A DNA stretch of 64,000 nt from Thunnus maccoyii (taxonomy: Eukaryota; Chordata; Actinopteri; Scombriformes; Scombridae), in assembly GCF_910596095.1 (NCBI RefSeq), contig NC_056534.1, forward strand, positions 12,471,490 to 12,535,489, written 5' to 3'. The translations under genes and the position numbers were made by a program. The notes under the pieces were generated by a model that did no database searches, was not told where the DNA came from, and saw nothing but the letters and a program-made list of their open reading frames with translations. Shown piece after piece: positions 1 through 13,954 of this stretch (position 1 is the stretch's first letter; each line of letters begins with the position of its first letter).

Positions 1-1760
1 GCCACATGAAGCCAGAACAAAAACAATCTCATTCATTAAGATTTAACTCAACAGTAGAGTGCAAATTAAATTCACTTTGGCATTTTGAAATAATGTGAAA
101 ATAAAAATGCATTTAATTTCTTTTCACCTTTGCAAGTATTTGCATATGCCATCAAAGCTTTTTTTAAAAAAAATAATAATAATGAAATCTTCCAAATCAA
201 CATAAGGGGTGAATACTTACATTGTAATTTGTGACATTTCATATGGTTTGTTTTATTGCAGTCACCTTTCTCCTTTTAGATTTCATCATGTTCCTGTTGT
301 TACCACCAAGTTTTGTGTAGGTCTTCACAAAGGAAGTAAATACTTTGTATTTCCAGTAGCAGAAGCAGTGATTCCTTTAGAGTAAAGCAGAAGATGAATT
401 CAGTAGTAACCATGACCACAGCTAGCTGTTATGTTTGAAAAAGACAAAGAATGACAGAACATGAGCTCAAACGTCATCAATAGAAAATCCAAAGAACAAT
501 GATTGTACTCTGTATGGCTCTAATCAGCTTCTCTAATTTAGCACTCATCAAGCAATCTATGAGGAAGTGAAATCACTTCATTAGAGAAATAAAACTGGTT
601 GATGGACTGCTGATCCAAAGTTTTGCTTGACCAATTTTTATTATATTTCATTTCTGCTTCCTGTTACTCTGTGTCTAAACATGTTTCATTTCTGTTTTTG
701 CTTTTCTTTTTTGATTTAAGGAAGATTACTTATTATGAAATTTTCCCCCTTGCTAAGGAAAAAGTACTTAGTTCATTTAAATTGTTGAGCTCCAGAGTAA
801 TATCAAATAAAAAAGGTACATTACGCACCATCACAAAATGTCTAAAACCCTAGACTCATGATCCACCCACAGAGGTGTTTTCACAACAATCGATCTTAGA
901 AGGTAAGACATATATTACAAAAAGATAAAGTGAAAATACATAAACCACAAAACATGTAAATTATACCTTACTCTTAAACTCCTGTTAAACGTAGAATGAT
1001 GCAGTTGCTTTCTGTATTAGACGTGCTGTGGCAAACAACATATGTATCAAAAAGATGTGGAACCTGAAGATATACTATCAGGAAAGTGGCACTTCAGCCA
1101 GAAGAGATGAATATTAGACGAGAAGAGGGAGAGAAATGATAATAAATACAGAAACTGGCAGATCAACTGCGCAAATAAATTGCTGAATTAATTTGTGTGT
1201 CTTAGTTTAGTTTTATTTTGTAATCTAAACATTATTTATTATTTTACATTAAACATCATTTAGAGAACATAAAAACTTAAAAATGAACAAAAACCTCAAG
1301 AAAACCTGTTTTCCATGTAAGTAGTTAAAACATTTCTTTAGCTTAAGAAGATTTGTAAGATGTATTGTACGGTAATCTCAGCCTTAAGATGCTTTTGGAA
1401 AACGGGGCCCTGGTTTGACTGATATCTCTCTCACTGTTCTGTTGCACCTGTTGAGGACAATTAACATATTTTGCCTGGTGTGGTAAAAAGTAGGCAGGAC
1501 AGAAAATAGCAAGGATAGAGTTGTCAACATAAATTGTGTCTCCTTCCTCGGAGACAAGTACGGGGAGCAAAATCTATTGTTACTTCACTTTCACAGGTAC
1601 ATTGAGAGAGATGACACACACAAAAAAGGTCCAAAAATGGACCACTGCATTCAGCACAGAAAAGCTTACTGTTTGGTTAAATGCTTGGCTTTATGTGTTG
1701 AGACTGCTCCCTGATATTTTAGGTTTAGTGTAAACATACACTTTATGAAGTTTATTCCTC
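1..1760. other. No gene recognised
   Basis: AT-rich sequence with only short chance open frames (75 codons or fewer), none with a recognisable domain. I see no RNA gene and no repeat family that I can name here. Confidence 0.5.
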
Positions 1761-1799
1761 TACTTTGTGGGATTTGCTGCATTACTTACATTTTATTCT

Positions 1800-2330
1800 T
1801 GACTTAAATGCATCTAATAGAAACTCATCTACCATCCTACGATCGGCTCATTGTTCAGGCCCACTCGTCTCGTGCCTGCACTGCAATTCTCTCTTTGACA
1901 TCCTCCCAAAAGATCCCCTTCAACACCTACTACTCATCCAGAATGCTGCACCTCAACTGAACCTTCATTAATTGTCCTTTGTCACTCCCCTCCTACATTC
2001 TCTGTTCATATCAAACCCCCACAACCTCACAGTGCTCAGTATTCTGCCGTCAGAGGCCACTTAGCTCCCTTCCTACCTGGTTATCTCACCATACTGTCTC
2101 AACTCTTCTCCCTCCTGGCTCCCCAGTGGTGAATGAGTGACCTTCTCCCTGACCTTCCTGTTGACAACTTTTTTTTTCCAGCAGAAACTCACATCATCTT
2201 CTCTCCAATGAATTATTCTCATCCGTGTAAATTTGAAATAGCTTCACATGAAGTCTCATTTTCTCTTCTTATCTACACCTTTCCTTACACTTCCATTTTC
2301 ATGTTAAATTGCAGTTTGTGATGGCAGAGT
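1800..2330 (+). mobile_element. LINE C-terminal fragment (decayed)
   Basis: The frame around 1860-1970 reads CNSLFDILPKDPLQHLLLIQ and then NAAPQL. This resembles the conserved C-terminal stretch of fish LINE reverse transcriptases (consensus roughly YCNSLLAGLP...LQLIQNAAARL). Downstream (2050-2200) is a diverged tail with a possible match to the usual closing segment (DNF...AET). Stops and frame changes are frequent. The upstream part of the element is absent, as expected for a 5'-truncated LINE. The clade (L2, CR1 or Rex-like) cannot be settled by eye. Confidence 0.45.
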
Positions 2331-3009
2331 TAGCTAATTACTTGAAATGTTAATGTAATGTGATTTTAGAGCTTAAGATAAGTGTGTATTAGCTTGCTAT
2401 TTTATCATATTGCTAATGATGTTTTTGAAGCTTCTTCTCATTTTTAAATTCTACTGTCCATCAAATATAACTAGCTAACACACAATGTTGAAATGCACCA
2501 TAGATAGATACACATTCAGTAGATGCTGCATTCCGAGGTTGTGAGACTCTCAGCCGCTGCCATATTGGTCCATTGTTGAGTAGTTATTACACAACACTTT
2601 ACTGTCATGAACATGTTAAATTTAATGTACTGTCATTACTATATGCAATGTTAAGTGTTATCTTTGCAGTGAAACTTTCTAGTGTTGATTTATGAGTGAA
2701 GTGAGTTTTTTGCTTCCATTTATTCTTGTCATTTATTATTCCATTTATTGACAGCAAACCCAGCCATATGAACACATAGGAGCCAACCAGTGTCTATACA
2801 CCTACCTGATGATCTCTCTCGAAGAATAAACAGTGCTTTCAAGTTGACTAAACTTATTAGGGCTAAATGTATATTGATCATGTCTCCCATACACAAACAT
2901 GCAGTCCACAACTCATTTTCAGGTAACAATTAGTGTTAGGCATGTGGTGATTATGGTTGAGGTTCGTATAAGGAAACAATGTAATGCTCTCAGAAGTGAT
3001 GGAAACACA

Positions 3010-3012
<3 letters not shown>

Positions 3013-3057
<45 letters not shown>

Positions 3058-3069
3058 CGTGTGTGTGTA
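3013..3069. repeat. (GT)n microsatellite
   Basis: About 27 GT units, ending in a GTGC-interrupted stretch. An ordinary fish dinucleotide repeat. Confidence 0.95.
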
Positions 3070-3678
3070 TGAGCATGAATCTGAGAACCGACCCTGACCC
3101 AGTTTTACATTTTAGTTATTCCCTTTGTCAAAGAGGTACACTGGAACTTGCATTAAGTGCACAAACTTGGTTTCTCATGAATTAAAATGTTCAGAATGTA
3201 TTGTTGCCCGATGGCACAAAACACAAGTGGCTTTTATTGCATTAACCAAACCTTTTAGACTGAGGTTAAATTTTTACTGGCAATACCACCACAAAAAATG
3301 CAGCCAGCATGTGTCACAATAGCTTCCCAAAATAATAAACCATCTGCTTCACTTGTTGGTCCATATCCAGATTAACTTGGCGCTTTCGCAATATTGGCCA
3401 GATGTTCCCAAAATTAAGAAGTCATCCCTGAATCATTGGGGATTTTTAGAAGCATCCCTTTAGTTTTTTGCATTACTGACTGGTAGCCCAATGGCTGATA
3501 TTACACATAGGCTACACTCTCTGACTTCTTCTTTATTCGTACTTCCATGACACACATGGAAGCAGACCATTGGTCCACACAGAGATAGAAAAAACATTTG
3601 AAAATATTCAAACCCAAACCCGACCTAGAACATCACACTTTGTCAGAACCTGTCGGGTCAGGTAGTACATCTCTAGCT

Positions 3679-3682
<4 letters not shown>

Positions 3683-3711
<29 letters not shown>
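3683..3711. repeat. (GT)n microsatellite
   Basis: About 14 uninterrupted GT units. Confidence 0.95.
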
Positions 3712-3713
<2 letters not shown>

Positions 3714-4548
3714 CACAGCAAAATGCCAGTAAAGAATGAAAAGATGAGGGAGAGAGACGATGTGAATTCTTTATCCTCTCCTTGCTGTTACCTTCTCATT
3801 ACACACCGCTAAACTCTTATTTACAACCATTTACTGAAGACGACAGTTCACAGGCTTTGACCACAGCTATTGGTGGGCTCCTCACCTGGCTACATACCTA
3901 TTACTTACACCACGTATTATGTTTGCTGGCTGTCTGTGTATGTCCAGTTTAGTGATCCTTATGTTTTTTTTTTTGATCTGCAGCTCATACCTCACCCACT
4001 CAAAGTCTGTCTGTCTATGACTCTCTTTCTCTTATCTCAGTGCTGTGCTGTCTCTTATCTTTGTGTGTAGTGTTGTTACACTCAGACAGGTGGCATAAGA
4101 TTTGAAATTTGCAGTTTGACCAACACAGTCCACTTTCCTTTTCCTAAAAGTTAGTATTTTAATGGATGGCAGCCTCTGTGCATCCTAAACTTAGGTCAAG
4201 AAAATGTACTGCTACAAAACAACTTACAATTCTTGCATCAATTTGTCTTCCTGTCTGTCCTTGTACCGTATTATTGCACCACAACAAATGTGCCTTCAGT
4301 CACATTTTTAACAAAGTGGCTGGTGGAGATATGCAACTTGTGGGTGAGCTCAATCACTTTTTTATTTTAATAATTGACTGACTGGAAAATTGAATAAAAG
4401 CCGTTTAGCACAGGAAAGGTCATCACTGTGATGCCTTGTTGACTCTGTTGTCTCAGTGTAGGTTAATATTTGAAAAACTACTGTGACCTTATGGTTAAAT
4501 GTAGATATTGTTTATGGTCTCTGAAAAAGGGCAGAGTCTAACATTGTG

Positions 4549-4571
4549 GAAAGAAAGAAAGAAAGAAAGAA
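4549..4571. repeat. (GAAA)n microsatellite
   Basis: Short tetranucleotide tract of about 5 units. Confidence 0.85.
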
Positions 4572-6393
4572 GAGGACAGTGATGTTTTAGGGAGCATGTT
4601 GCAGCATGAAACAGGAATTATTAAGGCAGACCATCAGCATGACACATAGGCCATATAGTGGGCAGAACAAGGCATTAATAATTCATTGACCTCCACCCCC
4701 TTATTTTCCATTTTCCTGCTCTGTGGCTGAGCTGACTTCATGTCAATACCAGATGCCAGAACACACCACCATTCATCAGTGCATAGTGCATTTTGTTTTG
4801 CTCTGGTGGAGAGAATTAAAGGCAGAAAATCTGTAGAAACATTACAGGCTACAGTATCTTGTATTAAAATGTTGACTTTTTATTGCAGTGATTTTGTACT
4901 AATTATTTGGATGACAGTCTTAAAAACTAGTTATGACAACCATTTAGTATGGCAACATAATAGATAACCAGATAAATCATAACCTTGAGATAAAGAGACC
5001 AGAAACATAATTAGCAACCATGACTTTGCACACATAGAGACCACCTTGATGCCAATGCGTGCTGTGTGCTTTTTCACACCCCACTAAAAGAACGGTGCCT
5101 GGAATATTGAAGTGGAGGAGTGTCCATCCATCAGTATCTCAAAATACCCCAAAATTTGGCCAAAATTTCAGAATCAAGACAACAGGCGATGAATGTCTGG
5201 TCTCAATGGATCAATTCCTGTCATTTAAGGCTGTGTGATTCTTGATTGATGCAATCAAGACATGATTACAGGGGGTGAGTGGTTTCTGAGAAAAACACTA
5301 CAAAACTATGCTCAATTAGAAAGGCTTGGCTACTCACCAAAATGGTAGGTGGCCAATGCTTTTATTATTAGCTTCTGTATGGGTGAGTGAGTATGTGTGT
5401 GTGTCAGAGTCTGAGAGACAGACAGACAGAGAAATAAATTGCATTTACCCATTTTTATTATTGTTTCGGTCAGAGATGGTACCATATTTGGGGGTGTCTG
5501 GAATTGCTCACAAGTAAATCAATATTGTGGCTTCCATCAAGATTAATACCTGTCAGAGAAGAGTATGAGTGCTTGTGCTTATGTGGGTCATTTAGATTTT
5601 GTATTTGGAAACTTCCATGTGATCAGAATTGGTACCTGGACCCAATCCTCCAGTCTGGCCGCAGAACAGCCCACATGTCTTGCAGCTATATTCATTTGAT
5701 TCAAGAAGATTATGCTCATTATTAATGAATAAAACCTACTTTTCAAAATAAGCTAAAGTTAGACTCCAAAAGAAAATGATGAGAAATATTTCATTGAGGC
5801 CTGTTTTAAGATTCTTCCATACTTAAATCCTCAACAGTATGGATATACTATACTTTGTTTCAGCTGCAAACACAAAAATGTCGTTAATATAGTAAACATT
5901 ATTGGTTAGTGAGCAGTTGCCTATTTTCACATTCAACAGACACAGCAACTCCAGCATTTTATTTGTTTATTTTCAATGGCACTTCTGTGCCATTAAAAGT
6001 ATTGGGCTTTGGTTTTGTTTTAGTGTGTAGCAATTCTTGAGAAAAATATCTGCCTTTTTACTATGTTCAACTTTGTCTTCCGTTTGGTGCTCATCAGGTT
6101 GCTTACAGTGGGTTTATATGAGTTTTTTCAATGAAAACAGCTGCCTGTGATGACTGGAAAAGAGGTAAAGTTGCAGGCTGTAAAACCGAAACAATGAGCT
6201 AAAAGACGGTAAAATGCACTAACCAATAGTGGTTAGTGCAGCTTTAAGGTGCCAAAGTATAAGACAGTCTTATAGGAGTAAAGAACCTGTGAATTATTTT
6301 AAAAAGTCATGTTTGTTTCAGACTCCAATTGCTTAAAAACTGGTTAGCCTGATATGTGTGAATGAGTACAGGGATAAGATGAAAACTGCCAGT

Positions 6394-6639
6394 ATTAAAG
6401 GAATAGTTGGATATTTTGGCAAATATCCTCAATTCCTTTGTTGCCAAGAGTTAAATAAGAAGATAGATACCACTCCGCGCCAGGAGACAGTTAGCTTAGC
6501 TTTGCATAAAGACTGGAAACAGGGGGAAACTGCTAGTTTGTCTCTGACTTAAATGCCAGATATGAGAGAGGTATCATCTAACTCTCAGCAAGAAAGTGAA
6601 TAAGAGTATTTCCCAAAGTGTCAAACCATTTCTTTAAAC
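6394..6639. mobile_element. Foldback MITE (abundant fish family)
   Basis: The two halves are imperfect inverted copies. The left arm begins TTAAAGGAATAGTTGG, and the reverse complement of the right end begins TTTAAAGAAATGGTTTG. Both arms continue through a matching AAGAGTTA...GAT...ATACC segment about 70 bp in. The centre carries the AGCTTAGC and AAAGACTGGAAACAGG motifs that I recall from a very common percomorph repeat. There is no coding capacity, so it is a non-autonomous DNA element. A second, half copy lies near 45.2 kb. Confidence 0.7.
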
Positions 6640-7574
6640 GAAGAAATCACTGCATGTTTCTTATTCATGGCAATAGCAATTACTAAGGTGTTGTAAATCT
6701 AAAAAGCAAGACTGTAGACACCTATTTTAAATTGTTGCATGGTTGGTCTACTTTGAGCCTCTAAACCATTACAATGTTTAATGAATTGTGTGCCTACTGT
6801 GAGAGAAACAGTGAATCAGTACAATAAAACCACCTCTCTGCAACTAAAGCAGCAGATTCTCATAACCAACCTTTTCCTGGGATATGTCTGAGCTGGAACA
6901 TAATAAATTCTTTTGTTGACTGTAAGTCTTTCAGATTGAATATTATTTTTCCATTGACATTTGTGCATAAGAGGAAATGTGTCTTTATCTCTTTCTGAAA
7001 AACAGAGAGATGCACCCAACACAAAAGAAATTCAATTTATTTGTTTATGTAAAATGTCATCTTTCACTTCACACATCTGTTCAGAGCCTCACAACAGAGA
7101 GGAACTGATTATAGTTTTATTTCATGAATCTAAAGTGTGCTTCCTTTCATGACCTTCCAATTAAATTCATCAAATGCAGCAGATCCATGGCCTGACAACT
7201 GAATTTCAAAAGGCTGAGCACAGGAGAAATTACTTTTGCAGATTAATTTTATTCATCTGAATGCATCTTGAAATATCAATGTTTTTTTCACACATAAAGT
7301 ACCATTTTACTAACTGGTCACTTACAGGTGTAACAACATTTAAACCAACAGAATCACTCTTCAAGAAAGTCATAAAAGTTTTTGATTTAAAAAAAACAAA
7401 CCACTCTCATTCCATCATTGTAACTTACTGGAAAATATCATTTATTGAGCTTTAAGAACTTTAAAAAATTTAAATATTGCATTTTATGTATAAGGTTTTG
7501 CATGGGTTTGCCCCACCTCCTTTAAATTAATTCATTAAACAGAGGGTTAACAGTGACAATAGCAAAGGTTATGA
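6640..7574. other. No gene recognised
   Basis: Unassigned AT-rich DNA with no convincing open frame, RNA gene or repeat. Confidence 0.4.
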
Positions 7575-8025
7575 TTTTGTAACCCTAGTTCTATAAGCAC
7601 AGGCAGGGCCCTCTAATGGTTAATACTCTGGGGGCTGTTAACCAATGTGACACTCCCTCCCGCTGACAGTCATTTCAGTGCTGCTGAATTTCCCCGAGCG
7701 TAAGCCAGCTTCAGCGGAGATCTGTCTGCGCTCTTCGCTGCAGCTTTTTTGAATGGTGTTCCTAATATTTTGTCCATGCCATTAAAATACATGAGGGAGG
7801 CAAAAAATTAGGAACACTTTTCAATATAATGCATTCCAGTACACCACCACCACCCACTACGACCTCAATAATAAACATGAAGAAGAATTATCACCTTTCT
7901 GACAATGTCAACTAAAATTGAAAATGTATGAGTTTTGTAAAAGTAGAATTTATGGCAGAGTTGTTGTATTGGATTGCATTAGACTGCACAGGTGTACCTA
8001 ATGAAGTGGCAGGTGAGTGTATATT
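7575..8025. repeat. Interspersed fish repeat
   Basis: The stretch from about 7753 (GTGTTCCTAATATTTTGTCC) through GGTGTACCTAATGAAGTGGC near 7990 matches, from memory, a widely dispersed fish repeat that often ends in this GTACCTAAT...GTGGCAGGTGAGTG segment. The piece at 7575-7750 looks like a second repeat joined on its left. There is no coding capacity, and I cannot give a class with certainty. Confidence 0.5.
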
Positions 8026-11000
8026 GACTGTAAATCACCAATTCACTGTCAGAACATAGTGGTATACGGATAGTTGAATGATAACTTATTAAAGATGCAT
8101 GAAGCATTTCAATAAATCTAATAAATCAGCTGAAGAGGACTTATGTGTCTTATCAATAATTGGCAATAATTCACATATTTAAGATGAGAGAAAAAAATAC
8201 AAAATAACTGATGTGAATCAGGTTATTACACTTCATATCAGTGAGAACAAAACAATTAAATTTGTCAATCAGTTTGACTCCCCACAGAGATGCCAACAAA
8301 CTTCAACCTTAAGGAGGAATGGGCAGTGGGAGCCTTGGTATCCCTTCAGATTCAAGATAATTCATGACTCAAGAAAATGTGGAGCTTATTTCTTGGGTCT
8401 CAAATCCCTCTGTTGTCTATTATGTATCTGGTATTAAAACTGGATGAGATGTCCTGCAGCAGTAAGTGGCCACACAAAATCACATTCCAACACATTTGTT
8501 TACACTGTGAACATAACACAGACTGACACAACCAAATATAATCCTAGTGAAGAAAGCTATCCTTAGAAACACAGGCTGAAGTTCTCTGTTAGCTCATAGC
8601 TGTCATCAGGCCCCAGTAGACACTCCCTGGTTTAAATAGAGACTTACCCTAACCATGTTGCCCAACTATACTGACATATTATCACTTTTTAAGTTGATAG
8701 AGTGAACTTTTTAGCAGACAGTTGCTATTTACACATCTAACAAACTAAAAATAACTAGCATTCATTCTCAGAAAAAATATTTGGCTCTTAAACTACTAAG
8801 TGTTCTACTTGCTTCACCAAGTAGTCACTGATTTTGTGTGTCTGCTGTTCAGTGCTGGTCAGGAACTAACTGTACAGTGGATTTTCAGAGTTTTTATGCT
8901 GTGGCTGAAAATGGCAGTGATCAGAGCAGTGAGAGCTCATCAAAACATTAAAGTGGGCCAGCAAATGAAAACAAGCTGAACGATGAAAAAAAAAGCTTCA
9001 TAGAACTGAGAGGAACTGCAGAGTCAGGTGATAATTTTCTGTGGGTTCATTACTACAAGCAACACCTCTCACATTACACATAGTACTGACTGTAGACATA
9101 AGATAATTAGAAATGTACACACATGTGTTTCTGTGGCTGTTCAGCCTCTGACTGATCTCAAGACTCAACAGGAACTCCAGTTCCTTCTGTTATTGTTTAC
9201 CAGACCCTTCACTTTTGTCCTTGTCTCTCTACATTCATAAACTGGAGTTGCACGTTTTTGTGCAAAATCTGCTAATTCTTGCTACTCCTAAATCCACTTT
9301 GCATTCAGTCTGAACATACCTTTATTCTGTCTTTCCATAATTGTGTATATAATGTTGCTGTGTTGTAAAACACAAAATTAAATATAAGCTTGCTGTAATT
9401 CTTTGTCTATTTTAACAGGGATCTTGGCAACCCATACAACACTCCGAAATCAGCCTTGTCTCCTAGAAACTGCATTTGTATATTAACTTGTTTTCCTAAT
9501 TATGTTGGAAAAACTATCTGAATTATGTTCAAAGGCTACATTTTTTTGTTTGTTTGTTTGTTTTGTTTTGTTTTGTTTTAGGCAAAGGAAACACTCCTTG
9601 CAAAATATGTATTTCAAATTACTGAGCAGCCCATTGCTGGAACTATCTGTCTGATTAAGGGAGATCTGTGGAAATGTTCAGTTAGACAGTCAAAAACCTT
9701 CTGCACATAGTACAAACATGATTTCTGGAGGAGTTAATCCTCATAGTGTGCAGTGAGTATTTTTATTTTTACACCCCTTTCTTTTTTACTACTTTTATCT
9801 TGACTCCTCCTCCTCTTGGCTTGTCCAAGGAGACCCCATGTCCACCTGCTGACTAGTTGTTGTTGTTGATTGTTAGGGTTGTGTTTGTTGTAGCTTTCAT
9901 GGCCTTGTTTCTTCAGGCATGAGGGAAAAACTCCACACATCAGAGTAATACAGTCTTCTTATATGATTCTAGTCTTGACAGCAGTGATGCAGAAACATCT
10001 AGCTGGGGACTCACTGAAACTCTGCATCCTGTTTGCTGCATCTCAACACTCAATCTATGCCTGCTATCAGTATGATTGTGCATGTTGGTTGAATGTGTCC
10101 GCTGTGACTGTGTGCATCTACCCTTTTCTTTATGCCTTTTTATTTCACTGTCACTACCCACTGTCAAAAATTTAGTGTTCTTTCTGTCATCTATTCAAAC
10201 AAACTTCTCTGTATCTGCCAAGCAAGTATTGTACTTTTTTAATTAATCTGAAAATTAATTAAACTCTAATCTAATTTCTTGGATGTTTTTTTATTCCTTG
10301 TATTCTCTTAATCATGTACGACTATTTATGCTTGGTAACATTAGCTTTATTAGCACAATGTGATAAATTGCTATGTCTTTTCAATGTGCTATTTCATTTT
10401 GGGTTTTTTTGACTGTTAAGTATTTGTGATGAAAGTCTGCTTAGTTATATGAACTTAATCTAAAATTTGAATGTGAAGAGCGAATATGTAGAGCCAGATT
10501 GAAAATAAATGATCTTTTACAATGTGTGCAGTCAATTTAGGTCATGAAGATCAGCCTAACCAGATATTTTGTTCCCCAAATGAAAGAGTAGGAAACTGTG
10601 TGCTCACCCTCCACTACTGTACATCCCAAACTGTGAGCTAATGCGGTGAGCTACAGTCCGAAAAACAAAACAAAAGAAAATCACTCTGCAGTTTATAGTA
10701 GCACACTGTTCAATTGGCCTCGCTTTCTGTGCTTAAATCATCACTCGCATAGTGTCTTGATAATCCCACTCATCGCCTAGAGCATCTGACCTCTGACATT
10801 ACAGCTCTCACGGCTTAATCATAGGAGACATTAAGCACTTCTGTCTGTCCAGTAGGTTAATATTGCCATTAGAAAGCCATTATTCACCAGGAGGACCATG
10901 AGCTCATGCCAGTCTGTGCAGAAACACCAAATCCGTCTCCCCTGCTCTGGAAGGATAATTAGCATGAAAAAGGTTGAGGATGGGATGTCACTGGCTGATA

Positions 11001-11865
11001 TTCATCACTGAGCCACATACAAACTGTGGGCTCCATTAAGCATGTCACTGAGAGTCCATCAAGACTGTGTGTTTGTGTTTTATAGAAAGAGAGGGCTCTA
11101 GTTTGAGAATGCTAAACATTAAAGGTATTGGCATTGTTACTGAATTTGAATAAAGCACAATGTCTTTAACGCATCAGCTGAGTTTAGATTGATGTTTTGG
11201 ACCACTGAGGGCTGTGAAACACAATACTGACATATTATTATCTTAAAAAGTTGTTAAAGGCTCTCTTTAAGACATATAAAAATACTGCTTTGAATAATAT
11301 TTTGTGTCTGATATGTCTTATTCCACAAAAAAATTAAATTACCTTGCTAGAAATTCTTACCAATGACATCTACTCCTTTTCCCTCATTAAAAAATCCAGA
11401 ATCTATGAATATGCAAATAATTTTCATTTCCAAAGTTCAACTGCTGGATACAAGATGTCTCCTACTTCACTGAAAAGTCTATTCTCAGTGTATGTGCACT
11501 GGAGGTTCAGGTTTCCTCATCATACTTGTGTAAGTTGTACACTGGACCACGTTTGGCTCGTAGGAACACGCCTTTTACTTAAATTTAAGGTGAGCACAGA
11601 GAAACTTTCCACCTTCAGCAGATCAATGAGAGAACAGCTTTCCAGTGTCAACCTCTTCAGTACAGTGAAGCTCAAACATCAAAAAGTAACAACAGTAACA
11701 CATTTTTGAGTGGAGGGGGACTTGTTAGCAAACTTGCCTAATTTAATATCCAGCAGACATTGAGCAACATCAGCACTCATTTGGAGCCGTGTGTCTGTCA
11801 CCCAATAAATGAGTCCAAAATTCACTCTCCTTTAAGCTCTGTTTTGGGTTTCACCGACTCCTTTA
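8026..11865. other. No gene recognised; possible conserved noncoding DNA
   Basis: No recognised protein, RNA or named mobile element. (GTTT)n and (TTTTG)n runs sit at about 9549-9580. The 10,700-11,060 stretch is less AT-rich, has no repeats I know and contains several ATTA/TAAT core motifs, so it could be a conserved noncoding element. That is only a guess from composition. Confidence 0.35.
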
Positions 11866-12360
11866 TATGAATGAATGAAATGAATGAATGAAATTTTTAA
11901 TATTGTGTCATGCATACAACTGTATGCCCAGCCCACATGGGCTTACAAGACACCATGAATTCCAACAAGCCAGGACCAGAGTACAATGTATATATTGTAA
12001 AAAGAAAATCTTTCATCTTCAGATCTAGAGACAATCATTAAATAGTACAGACATCCTGAATTACAGTTGGGAGCTTGCCATATATTACTGAAAAGTCTAG
12101 TAAACATTAATTAAACAATCTATCTTGCCTTTTTTTCCAGGCTTTTGAGATAAAGTTAGCAAACTTAAATACATCAAAATTAAACAGCCATTCCAGTTTT
12201 TGGTCATCTGAACACCAAAATATTTCAGGGTTTAGTCGAGCAATTTCATGAAACAGTAGCTCTCTTAAGCCATCATAATTTGTACAGTACAATAGAAAAT
12301 GGGACTCACTTTCCACTTCACCCAAATCACAATTCTCACACAATCTATTTTCCTCTGGAA
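11866..12360 (-). mobile_element. LINE 3' end with C-terminal zinc-knuckle-like segment
   Basis: On the minus strand an open frame at 12343-12107 encodes 78 residues starting MCENCDLGEVESESHFLLYC. The CxxC...HFLLxC spacing, followed by a conserved Y..LRE, matches the C-terminal CCHC-like motif of several fish non-LTR retrotransposon polyproteins. The frame ends with a stop followed by about 240 bp of untranslated sequence and then a (CATT)n tail at 11,866-11,895. A short tandem tail right at the end is typical of LINE 3' ends. Everything upstream of about 12,360 is missing, so the copy is strongly 5'-truncated. Host origin is unlikely. The clade is not determined. Confidence 0.6.
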
Positions 12361-12396
12361 ATAGATATATGTATATATATACATATATATATATTT
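12356..12396. repeat. (TA)-rich tract
   Basis: Low-complexity TATATG/TATA run directly beside the truncated 5' side of the LINE fragment. Confidence 0.7.
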
Positions 12397-12959
12397 ATCT
12401 TTAGCTGCTAAATGGCCCATTGTGTTCAACGACTAGTCCCTAAACTAGACTATCTTTGTCTGTCCGCTATTTGGTTTCCTCACATGTAGCACACAGTGGG
12501 TACATCAGAACTTGTTTGCTGAAAACAGCTCTATGCTGCTAGGAAGGAGGTTGATTACAGAGGTATGAGTGAAACAGAAACTGTTCAGTTGCAAGCCATA
12601 AAATCAAAACAATGAGCTAAAAGTAGAACTGAGTGGAACTGTAGAGTCTGTTATTAGAGCAGCCTTAAATGTTCATCATCAGCACAAACAGTGACCTCTA
12701 AAAGTATCTGTTACATATTCCAATAACATTTTGTGCACAAGAAATCATTATAAAATTATCATTATGTAGAAATGATTATCTGCCATATAAACCAGCATGA
12801 GATCGGTGCTGTGATACACCAAGCCTGCATGAAAAATGTAACTTAACTTACCATCAATAACCTGCAGCTTTAATAGCCAACTTTCCATTGTTTGGTTGCA
12901 TTACCCAGCAGCAAAAGGTAAGGTGTTTTAGAGTCACAAAATACAAAGAAAACACTTTT

Positions 12960-13110
12960 GAGGGACATTGGAAGCCTTTATAACAGACACTAGGGAGGTG
13001 ACAGGAAATAAGGGAGAGAGAAATGCAACAAATATCCCTGGCTGGACTCAAACTGGGGTCGTCAAGGTTCATGTTCGGCGTCTTAACCCCTGAGGACAAC
13101 ACTTGATAAA
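12960..13110 (-). mobile_element. tRNA-related SINE-like fragment
   Basis: Read on the minus strand, the segment contains GGGGTTAAGACGCCGAACAT followed about 20 bp later by AGTTTGAGTCC, close to a Pol III B box (GGTTCGANTCC). It then runs into a GACAGGAAATAAGGGAGAGA stretch (plus-strand sense) common to tRNA-derived fish repeats. The B box is off consensus, and no tRNA cloverleaf can be drawn over its full length. It is best read as a decayed SINE, not a tRNA gene. Confidence 0.45.
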
Positions 13111-13954
13111 TTAGCTTTGTGGCTTGCCGGTTCAGTTTGTAGGTGACACATGTTATGCTTAGGGGAAACATTAATGGCATGAACTGTAATATTTTTTAAA
13201 GATGCCTGACACCATGACTAGCTCCGTCTGAAGAGAGGTACCTAGTTCAATTTGGGACTGTCACTCTCTCCAGGATGCTTCCCATTAAAAAACATAGGGA
13301 AGTAGAGTGTGCTGTGCTTTAACAGAGGTGGGGAAGTTAAGATTTGTGTGGACAATAAACCACATAAAGATGAGATTTGCTTACTTATTATAAGTGTTTT
13401 GTTTTGGTTAAGAGAAGAGGCTTCAAGGATCAGGACTAGTGGTTGGTTTGGCAAATGTACGTCTTGTTAATTTTTCCACCTCCAATAAACAGCAGCATAT
13501 AGCCACTTCCCCAAATGTTTTCTCCACAGACAGTCCCAAATTGGGCTGTGTGTCTGTCAGACAGTCATATCACTGTGTCGTTCTGAGTGAGATGGTCCAG
13601 CTGCTGCTTAAAAACAAGTCCAGTTATTGACTCATACATCCTATCATTTCATTTCAATATCCTAAAATATCTGATAATAAGGTGCTTATTGGTGAAACTT
13701 GTAACTTCAGGTTATCAATATCACTCATTTGACATGTAAAGGCTGACAGACTGTACTCATCTTTTTAATACGATGGACTGTTAAAATTTAGTAATGTTAC
13801 GACTTCCTTCTTGAAATATTATGACTTTTATAACTTTTTTCTCAAAATATTTCAACTTTATTCTCGAAATTTCCAATTATTTTTTCCAAAAACTGGCCCT
13901 AATACTCTGCTGTACAAAATCAATATTTATTTGATTTAGTTGTGTATTCAGTAT
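13111..13954. other. No gene recognised
   Basis: Only chance open frames. The AT-rich TTTTCTCAAAATATTT-type stretch around 13,800-13,890 looks like part of a decayed repeat that I cannot name. Confidence 0.35.

Larger units (their letters stand above)
2340..6393. other. No gene recognised; microsatellites only
   Basis: Apart from the short tandem repeats listed separately, I see no coding, RNA or named repeat feature. Open frames are 75 codons or fewer and look random. Confidence 0.45.
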
